Shown here: in pieces, positions 56,341 to 64,000 of the stretch | Layout: each line of letters starts with the position of its first letter | Position numbering within the stretch: position 1 is the first letter of the stretch | Assembly: GCA_023213395.1 (NCBI GenBank) | Contig: CM041465.1 | Span: 145,955,741 to 146,019,740 of the forward strand | Reading direction: 5' to 3' | Origin: Cycas panzhihuaensis | Lineage: Eukaryota > Cycadophyta | Length of the DNA: 64,000 nucleotides | Made by a program: the position numbers and the translations under genes | Notes under the pieces: generated by a model | Seen by the model: the letters and a program-made list of their open reading frames with translations, nothing else | What the model was told of the DNA's origin: nothing | The model's database searches: none

Positions 56341-57368
56341 AAGAAGACATATTAGATAATTCTTATAGAATATCTTTCAAAGAAGGCACTTCTAATGAAG
56401 CCTAACTAGAAGAAGAGTCTAATAGTCAACCAATAGATACAGAGCAAACTAGGAATAATGAATAAGAAGGATCAAGTTCAAATAGAAATAGGTTACTAAA
56501 ATGGTATTTATAGATTATTAAGGAATCAAAGAGAGACCTATTTGAACACAAGACAATATCCTAAAGACACCAAGTATTGATTTGCTCTATTGAACCACAA
56601 AGTTATAATAAAGCTTTTAAGGATTTAAAGTGGTAAAATCCTATGGACATTAAAATAGGTGCTATAAAAAAAATAAGACATGAGAACTAGTCTCACCACC
56701 CAAAGGTATGCCCATTATTACATATAAATGGGTGTATAAAATTAAAGAAAAAATTGATGGAAGCATTGAAAAACACAAAGATAGACTAGTTGCAAATGGA
56801 TATAGTTAAACAACAGGTATCGATTATGAAAAAACTTTTCTTCATTAGAAAAATTGATAACTATTAAGATAGTCATTGCTATGGCTGATTATTTTAGATA
56901 AAATATTATATAATTAGATGTGAAAAGTGCCTTTCTAAATAGGGATCTGGATAAAGAAGTGTATATGGAACAACTTCCTAGATATATAAAAAGAGCTAGA
57001 GAGCATCTAGTTTGTAGGTTAAAGAAGGCACTATATGGACTCAAGCATGCGATACCAACATGGTATGTAAAGTTAAACTCACATATCAAATAAAAAAGTT
57101 TTATCAGGTGTGAATCAAATCTAAGTCTTTATATAAAGAAAAGGAATCACTTGATTACTATAATTGTGATTTATGTAGATAACATGCTAATTACTGGCAA
57201 TAATTGAGACATAATTATTTGGATAAAGATGCAAATGAAAAATATCTTTAAAATTTTTAGACATGGATGCATAACATTATTATCTTGGAATTGAAGTAGA
57301 GAAAAAGACAAACTCTATATTTATTTCTTAGTTAAAATATATAAACAACGTTCTAAAAAAATTTTAAG
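56341..57368 (+). pseudogene. Copia G reverse transcriptase
   Basis: The frame passes through KHKDRLVANGYS, TGIDYEKTF, the YGLKH-like motif near 57030-57060 and VIYVDNMLITGNN at about 57168-57205, where YVDD reads YVDN. Multiple stops and at least two frameshifts. Confidence 0.85.
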
Positions 57369-58080
57369 ATGGAAGATTATAATGTTACTACCACTCTAAT
57401 GGAAATAGGATGCAAACTAATTGCATATGAAGATGGACAAAGGATAAATGAAACCTTATACATAAAGCTTATTGGTAGTTTTATTTATCTAATTGCTACC
57501 AGACTTGATATCTCTTATTCAATTAGAATAATTTCAAGGTATATGCATGTGCTAAAAATATCACATTAGAATGTAATAAAAAGGATACTAAGATATATCA
57601 AAGGCACTCCAACCTTGGCTTAAGTTATATCAAAATAAATTCTTTAAAATTAATTAGGTACAATGATTCAAAATGGGCTAAAAATTAATAAGAGAGAAAA
57701 TATACTTTAGATTACCATTCTTCTCTTAGATTAGCTATTACATTTTGGAACAACAAAAAATATACTACTATAGCCTTGCCATTTATAGAAGTAGAATACA
57801 AAATAATAATAAGTATTACTTATGAAGCAACATGGATAAGACATCTTCTCAAAGATCTAAAACAAAATCAGCAATATATTGCTCCTATTTTTTGTGATAA
57901 CCAAAGTGTTATCAAATTAATAAAAAATACTATATTTTTTACAAGGACTAAACACATTGAAGTGCACCATTATTTTATCGGAGAAAAAATTTAAATAAAG
58001 GAAATGGAATTATAACATTACATCAATGGGGAACAACTTACAGATATATTTACAAAACCCTTGTTGAAAGCTAAATTCCA
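57369..58080 (+). pseudogene. Copia G RNase H
   Basis: Two open segments: 57369-57569 (INETLYIKLIGSFIYLIATR, the end of RT) and 57776-57994 (EVEYKIIISITYEATWIRHL, IFCDNQSVIKLIKN, RTKHIEVHHYFIGEKI), the RNase H core and C-terminus. The final TDIFTKPL-like motif follows near 58035-58060. Confidence 0.92.
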
Positions 58081-58125
58081 ATTTATGAGAGAAAAGCTAG
58101 TATTAAAAAACAAAGAATAAAACAC

Positions 58126-58135
58126 TAAGGAGGGG
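58126..58135 (+). other. Copia G polypurine tract
   Basis: AAGGAGGGG with the adjoining base directly precedes the 3' LTR. Confidence 0.85.
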
Positions 58136-58348
58136 TGTTAAGATATTAATTTTTTATTTCTACATTTTATTTTAAGGGATCCTTAGGAAAATGAGGGTTA
58201 TATGTCATAACCTCTCTTTGTATCTATCTAACACATGGCCTACATGCATTAGCCTATACTTGTGAATCTATTATATATATTAAGAGATTCTCTCTCCCTA
58301 TAATTAAGGAAGAATATCTTTTATCCACATTATTTTTTGTTTCAAACA
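58136..58348 (+). repeat. Copia G 3' LTR (213 bp)
   Basis: Begins TGTTAAGATATT and ends TTTCAAACA. Homologous to 46388-46586. Confidence 0.92.
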
Positions 58349-59118
58349 ACACTTAATGGGTAAAAGATCAAGACCTAAGAAATTAACTGACAAAAAGTAT
58401 TTTCAAAGTTTATGAATAAAAGATTATTAACATCCACAATTTTAAAATGAAAACATCCCCAATTTTAAACATTTTAAGATTTATTAATAAGATCACATTT
58501 ACAAAAATAAACATTCATGTGATTAAATTGAATCCAATTATTAAGAACATACCATAAGTTTTTAATGCAAAACATCCATGAGTTACTTTGCAAAATTATT
58601 AAATTAATCAATTAAAATATGTCATCAATGTATAGATTATAAACGTTATTGACCATAAATGTAGGTGTATATTAATATGAAAAATGATTTAAGTAAATGT
58701 ATTTGATTCATGCAAGTTCATTTTTGTAACACAGACAAAAAATTAATATTTAAACATGAAGATTAGGATTAAATTACCTTTATAAAATCACTTACTTAGA
58801 AATAAAAATTAATAAAAAACACCTTGCAAGAATAAATATATGAATCTCATAAACATACATGTGTTTAATACATAAAGTATTAAAAGTATGTTATGAGAGA
58901 AGTATACTAGTTTATTAGAAAATAGGAAATTCAACATTATTTATTAAAATAAGGTAAAGATTTAATAAATATTATAAAAAATGGTGGGTAGTCCCTAAAT
59001 AAAATTATGTTTTGATTTAATATGTTGAATGTTAATAAATATTAAATATTAAGTATTAATATTTTAGACTAATTTTATTAATGTGATAAATTATGAAGAC
59101 TAAAAAATTTATTAAGTT
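58349..59118. other. AT-rich stretch, no gene seen
   Basis: Flank of copia G. Nothing recognisable on either strand. Confidence 0.5.
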
Positions 59119-59526
59119 TTGGGGGTAGGGGTTGGGGTAAAACCTAAAATTTTTAGTACATTAGATTTAATAAAATTGGGAGAGTCTCATAAGAGTGGAC
59201 CCAAAATCTTATTGTACTTGGATTTACTAATCGTGATCATTAATTTGTATAGTGATCAGATGGCAGAAGGTGAGCTAGCAATTAAGAAATATAAATTAGA
59301 AATTTTTAGTGTTAACCCTTATGTTTGCTTAAGTGATGAGGTGAATATTAGTGGCAATAAGGGTTCAAAATGGAAAAGGATTAGGGCAACCTTGGTTCTA
59401 GTCCAAGCCAACTATATTTGGAAAACTAAATCAACACCATTATTCTTGACGATTGTAAATCTTGGCAACGAGGATAATATTGACATTGAAATTAGGGTTA
59501 ATAATAGTAGAGGAGACAAAGGCTAA
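59119..59526 (+). CDS. Anonymous 135-codon ORF, probably non-coding
   Basis: ATG 59119 to TAA 59524-59526, open for 135 codons in AT-rich sequence, which is only moderately unlikely by chance. The product is MGVGVGVKPKIFSTLDLIKL at its start, with a hydrophobic segment LLYLDLLIVIINLY (residues 32-45) and a basic patch KGSKWKRIRATLVLV. No family is recognised and no splice or promoter context is evident. Listed so that it can be checked. Confidence 0.2.
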   Translation: MGVGVGVKPKIFSTLDLIKLGESHKSGPKILLYLDLLIVIINLYSDQMAEGELAIKKYKLEIFSVNPYVCLSDEVNISGNKGSKWKRIRATLVLVQANYIWKTKSTPLFLTIVNLGNEDNIDIEIRVNNSRGDKG

Positions 59527-60449
59527 ATGATAGCTATTTTGTAGGTTTACACAGATTCGTGTTGACATGGCCATGCTTCATGATGTATATTGAGTGACTC
59601 AAAGAGATAGAGAAACCCTTGGTAGATGTTATTGTGCCTTCTAGCCCAAGGTTGTGCATATCACAATGGAGAACACACTTATCCCCTTGCGGTAGATGCA
59701 ACATATTTAATATTTTACTATGCATATTTTCTTTAAGGGTTTGTATTAATGAAATATTTTTTAAAAAAATTAAATAAATTAGAAACTTGTCATAGCTCTC
59801 CTTATACATATCTAGAGGTCACATAGAGGAATTAGTGTGTCTAAGAGCTGGATTTTAGAGGGCTTAAGTTCTAAAGAGCATTGGCAAGAAATTGTAGTCT
59901 TAGGTTTTTATTTCATGCATTTGTAGGTTGGGCAAAGGGCAAATAAGTGGTAGAAAAGGCATGCATTAGCACGTAGAAACTTAGGTTGGAAAGTTTTTGG
60001 GGTTGTATCCCCTATTTTAGTTTTATATTTTGTATTTCAATATAGAATTATATTTTGCTTTAGGAATGATAAACAAAGCATATGTAGACAAACATATTTA
60101 TAAATACCTTATTGTGGGAAAAAAAAAAAAAACTTATTTGTACTTTATTTTGAAGAAATAAAATGAGTATTTTTCTTTAAAATGCTTTTACAAAAAATAT
60201 CAATATTATTGTCATATATATGTATACACACACACACACACACACATACATACACATATAAATTCATGTTTTAATTTGGTTTAGGAGAACAAATTTGATT
60301 TAGATCTCCCCTTATAACACCCTATTTGCATGTATGACAAGTGCCCAACATGCACATAAAGGGGAAATGGGTTCATGACTCTTAACTCAAGTCATTATAT
60401 AAAGTTATGATGTCTAGCACATGGTGTAATATAATATAAGTGAGTAAAC
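59527..60449. other. Gene-free stretch, may contain the 3' LTR of copia I
   Basis: AT-rich with an A-run at 60120-60132 and a CA microsatellite. A TAGCCCCACTTAATG segment near 60457-60470 could be the complement of a polypurine tract, making sequence to its left a candidate 3' LTR of element I. No partner copy was found. Confidence 0.3.
60226..60258. repeat. (CA)n microsatellite
   Basis: About ten CA units flanked by TATATG and TACATACACATA sequence. Confidence 0.95.
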
Positions 60450-61020
60450 ATTAAGATAGCCCCACTTAATGTTTACTTTATTAAGTCTACCGTCTAGGCC
60501 ATTTTTGAATTCCTTAAATTTATTTGTGCTAAGTGACTTAGTAAGACATATATAATTGCTCTTTTGTTAACCTATAGATGAGATCAATCTCACCACTTTG
60601 AACATGTTCTTCGATGAAGGGGTAGTGTTCCTTAATGTGCTTGGTTCATGCTTAGAAAATAATATTTTTGGTTAATTTAAGGACAACTTGATTATTATAA
60701 TGCATCTTGGTGAGCTCTATTTTCCTAAGTCTTAACTTTTAAGAATCCTTTGAAGTAAGATAGTTTTACTAGTTTCTCCAATTGCATCCTTGTACTTTAC
60801 CTTTATGGAAAAAAGAGCAACATTAAATTACTTCTTATTTCTTTATGAAATTATGGATGACCTAACATTAAAATAGTACCTTGAAATTGACTTATGACTA
60901 TCCTAGCAACTTGCCTAATTAGAGCTTGTGAACTCCTCCAAGTTGAAAATTTTATTTTACACATTTTAAGGACCATACTATAAGGTTCCCTTTAAGTGTA
61001 TAAGCATTTACTTTGTAGTA
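60450..61020 (-). pseudogene. Copia I RNase H remnant
   Basis: Minus strand: KHIKEHYPFIEEHVQSGEID (about 60575-60620) matches the copia RNase H end, with the ADIFTK motif decayed just after it. The N-terminal part is broken into several frames. Confidence 0.8.
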
Positions 61021-62010
61021 TTCTAGTGACTTTGTTTAGGTGAGATATGAGTTTGGAATAAGTCCCAACTACATAAGTGATATCGGTTCTAGTTGTAGTC
61101 AAGTAGATGAGACTACAAACTAGTTATCCATATAATATGGTATTAATTGGTGCTTCTCCCTCACTCGTTGTCAATTTAATGTCCATATCCATAGGGGTGG
61201 ATGAAGTATTATAATCTTGAATTATGAATCATTTGAGAACCTCCCGAGTATACTTAGCTTGAGAATAAAAAATGTTTATCGACTTTTACTAGATTTTAAT
61301 ATCTAGATAATAATATCTCTATTTGAGATTTAACATCTCAAAAATTTTCTTCAAATCCCCTTTGAGACTTTTTTTCATCTTAGTGTCATGCATTATAATG
61401 ATTAGGTAATCGACATATAATGTCATACGAGTTACATATTGATTTTGAACCTTAATATATAGGTTCAAATTCAATGATGATTTTTGAAATCCATATCTCT
61501 AAAAGTGATTATCAAATTTTGAGTACTAGGATTTGGGGTCTACTTATAGCTATGCAATACCTTTTTTAGGCAACACACTAAATGTTTATTTCTTTTCTTT
61601 AAATATACAAGTCATAGTTTTAACCAGACCTCTATTGATAAGTCCCCATTAAAAAGGCAATTTTGTCATCAAATTGGTAAATAGGCCACTTGCATTGTGA
61701 TGTCAGGGCCAAAACAATTTTGATGGTAATAATCTTGGCTTCTCGTGTAAAAGTCTCCTAAAAATCTATGCCCTCTTTTCATTTGAATCCTTTGGCCACT
61801 AGTTTGGCCTTATGCCTCTTCACTATCTCATAGGCCTTGATCTTAGACTTGTAGACCCATTTGCATCCTATGACCTCTTTTTCTTTAGGTAATTCATTCA
61901 AGTTCTTAGTATCATTCTTTTCAATATGTTGAATTTCCCCATCCATGGAACACTTCTACTTTTCTTCCCGACTTACCTCCTCAAAAGTGGAAGGCTCATT
62001 AGAACTAAGC
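61021..62010 (-). pseudogene. Copia I reverse transcriptase remnant
   Basis: MTLYVDYLIIIMHD (about 61400-61440, minus) is the active site with YVDD changed to YVDY. Downstream, FYSQAKYTREVLKWF and ITYVVGTYSKLISHLNKV keep the copia RT end. The fingers region to about 62010 is present with many stops. Confidence 0.85.
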
Positions 62011-62279
62011 ACATTGGCCATAAGTACATAGTTTACTTAGGGTGGAAGCCTCATCCTTGATTATTGCTTCCTATCATATTTAGGAAGTTATGTCTTAGTG
62101 ACTATTTTTAGATACCATTTTAATAACCTTTTAGTTTCTATTACTTTGGCTTCAAATCTTCATTAGTCAAAGTACTTTGTAATCCACATTGACTGGATAG
62201 TGGATTTAATGAGGTAGTAGGTAAATTTGAGGAGTAATTTAAAGCATTTAGTAGTTCTAAGATAACTTTACCCTTATCT

Positions 62280-62520
62280 ATTTGAGGTTGAAATGTAGTT
62301 ATGTCTAATTCTTTTTTATCTTCTTCAAAGATGACATGTCTAGATGTATGTATTTTCTTGGTTTTTAGATCATATAATTTCTATGCTTTACTTGCATTAT
62401 CATACCTAAGAAAAATACACTTGTTGATCTTGCCATTCTTCTTATGATGGTTTGGTCATAGTATAAAGGGCCTTTTACTTTTGAACTTGGTTACATATGC
62501 CTCTAAAATTCTTCATCCTT
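62280..62520 (-). pseudogene. Copia I integrase C-terminal tail
   Basis: NGKINKCIFLRYDNASKA, then LYDLKTKKIHTSRHVIFEED, the conserved copia integrase tail. No catalytic core precedes it; gag does. Confidence 0.85.
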
Positions 62521-62549
62521 ATTTCTTTTGATCAACTATTTATGCTATG

Positions 62550-63340
62550 GTAGATATTTTCTAATTCATTAAAGGTTATTGATCCAAGTTTGCTTGCCAT
62601 GGTCAGATTGGTAGAAAAGTTCTCATAGTGTTTAGGAATACTTTTTAAAGTGGTGGTGGCAAGATCTTTAGAAGTTATAGATTCACCCATTGTAGAGATC
62701 TAGTGCTTGGTTCTTTTTATATTTCGTACATAGTTTACTATGAGCTTGATGAGCTTTAGGTTATATAATAGACTTTTTAGTGAAAGAACACTTGCACCAT
62801 TCTTATGTTCATACAATTCAATTATGGAACTCTATACTTCTGTGGGTGGTGTTGCATTTCAATTATCTTTACTAAAATTATCACTTACACTAAGATTGTG
62901 GAATGTTAATGTAATTCTACTCTTCGAGTTAAATTCTACTTGTGCTAAAACATCAATTAGGTCTCTTGTAGTAGTGGCATTAACATAATCCCACAAGTCA
63001 TTTATTATAATGAGATTATTTACTGGGTGTTTCCAAGTAAGATAATTCTTAGATTTAAGAGCTTTTCAATTATGGCATTTAGCATGTTGGTAGTCATTTA
63101 TGAAAGTTTGTTCTACATAGAATTTAGTGGGCAAGGTCAATCTGCAGGTGTATTGTGGTTTCTATAGAAGTCTTAGGTCTGATAATACCTTGTTCTATCA
63201 ACTAAGTTTTTTCCTTTAAAGGCAATAAATTTATAATTTCATCAAGTCTTTAATACTGCATAGATTGATATTTTTTATACTTGAAATCTTTTTATTTAGA
63301 ATTTAAAAGAAAAATAGTAGTGTCCTTTTTATAGAAACTA
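62550..63340 (-). pseudogene. Copia I gag
   Basis: From about 63000 the minus-strand frame gives NDLWDYVNATTTRDLIDVLA, LYEHKNGASVLSLKSLLYNL and DLATTTLKSIPKHYENFSTN, which is copia gag with few stops. The N-terminus toward 63340 is degraded. It ends where the deletion joins it to the integrase tail. Confidence 0.8.
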
Positions 63341-64000
63341 GAAAAGTGCTCAAAATAACTCAACAAGTTCAACCATGCTACATAAACACCATACATTCAT
63401 TAGATAGTCTGATTTAAACGAAAAATTTATTAATTTTTGTGCTTTGCCTTTCTAGTGACTTCCCAGACTATGAGAAAACCATGTGACCACCTTCAATAAG
63501 AAGAAACTTAAAATTACAACTAGGAAGTTCTTTTAAAAATAAAAAATGATGATCTAAGGGGCTAGAAATAGGCTTAGCCCCTTTTCACTAGGTGACTATA
63601 TGCTAAATTGATAGGGGTTATCTAGTGGAATTCAAATGAACATTCAAATAAGTTTGATTAAATCAAACTTTATAATATTTCTTTTTTTTTTTTAAACATA
63701 ATATTTACTTATGTAATTCCAAAATTTTTAAATTGATCATGTGATTCTATGATGTGATCTGCCTCTTCCATTTATGTCTTGAATATGCATCTACTTTGCT
63801 TTCATTGTGGGGTATATTTGTGTGTTAGCTCTCTTCATCTGGCTCCTCTCCTCCTTAATAACTACCCTACCATGGGTGTTATCCTTTGTCAAAAACCTTG
63901 CTTGTCACCTCTTCTCCATTTAAATGCATGGTCATGTTATAGGCTCATCTATGCTCCATTGTAGGCCCTACTATAAGCTTGCTTCCTCTTCCATTAAATG
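63341..64000. other. AT-rich right edge, no gene seen
   Basis: Possibly the leader of copia I, with a T-run near 63682-63693. An open frame at 63779-63964 shows no motif. Confidence 0.35.

Larger units (their letters stand above)
46388..58348 (+). mobile_element. Copia element G, 12 kb including LINE H
   Basis: Short LTRs (199 and 213 bp) flank primer site, gag, protease, integrase, RT, RNase H and polypurine tract on the plus strand. The flanks ATACT (46383-46387) and ACACT (58349-58353) are a target duplication differing by one C-to-T change. LINE H occupies 48508-55220 in the protease region. Without it G is about 5.2 kb. Confidence 0.93.
60450..63340 (-). mobile_element. Copia element I with internal deletion
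   Basis: The minus strand has gag (63340 to 62550), then directly the integrase C-terminus (62500 to 62290), RT and RNase H. The zinc knuckle, protease and integrase core are missing. LTRs were not identified. The 5' end lies toward or beyond the right edge. Confidence 0.8.

Overview
The window looks like a gene-poor, transposon-filled stretch of a large land-plant nuclear genome, probably a seed plant. Most of it is strongly AT-rich. I found no host gene, tRNA, rRNA or bacterial-type operon that I can defend. Almost every recognisable coding stretch belongs to an LTR retrotransposon (Ty1/copia or Ty3/gypsy) or to one L1-type LINE with a plant-style RNase H, and all are broken by stops and frameshifts. 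Low-turnover decay of this kind fits gymnosperm-like genomes, but the sequence alone does not fix the species.

Layout. 1-4007: the 5' end of a GC-rich, little-decayed element Z (minus strand, possibly Tat/Ogre-type gypsy) that runs off the left edge. 4008-5409: the 5' end of a copia element, CA1 (minus), cut by Z. 5410-9055: a decayed gypsy element A (minus) that has gag, protease and integrase but no recognisable reverse transcriptase. 9056-11765: an unusual block with a (TA)n tract, 63-bp and 190-bp tandem duplications, an unrecognised plus-strand ORF remnant with a coiled-coil look, a 28-bp minisatellite and a TATA-containing LTR-like stretch. 11766-15826 and on from 21140: a chromovirus-like gypsy element B (minus). 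Copia element CA2 (15827-21134, plus; same family as CA1) is inserted next to B's primer-binding site, with a perfect 5-bp target duplication.

21140-24214 holds no gene; a possible solo LTR lies at its right end. From 24215 there is a deep nest. Copia element C (minus) is split inside gag by D, a 17.4-kb span (27945-45387) whose own sequence is only about 3.2 kb and shows no retroviral domains. D was in turn hit by two copia elements, E (29644-36216) and F (36956-44567), both minus. To the right, copia element G (46388-58348, plus) has 6.7 kb of LINE H (48508-55220, minus) inserted in its protease region, with a 17-bp target duplication. 58349-60440 holds no recognised gene, only one anonymous 135-codon ORF and a CA microsatellite. 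60450-63340 is a copia element I (minus) whose gag is joined directly to the integrase C-terminus by deletion.

Order of events from the nesting: A before CA1 before Z; B before CA2; C before D before E and F; G before H. H and Z are the least decayed. Premature stops are dominated by TAG, often where Gln or Trp is expected, which fits deamination of methylated cytosines. The observations most worth a second look are the unrecognised ORF and its minisatellite surroundings, the domain-less host element D, and the reading-frame layout of LINE H (an upstream ORF remnant, stop/start overlaps at both ORF boundaries, and a coding tandem repeat in ORF1). All domain calls were made by eye.
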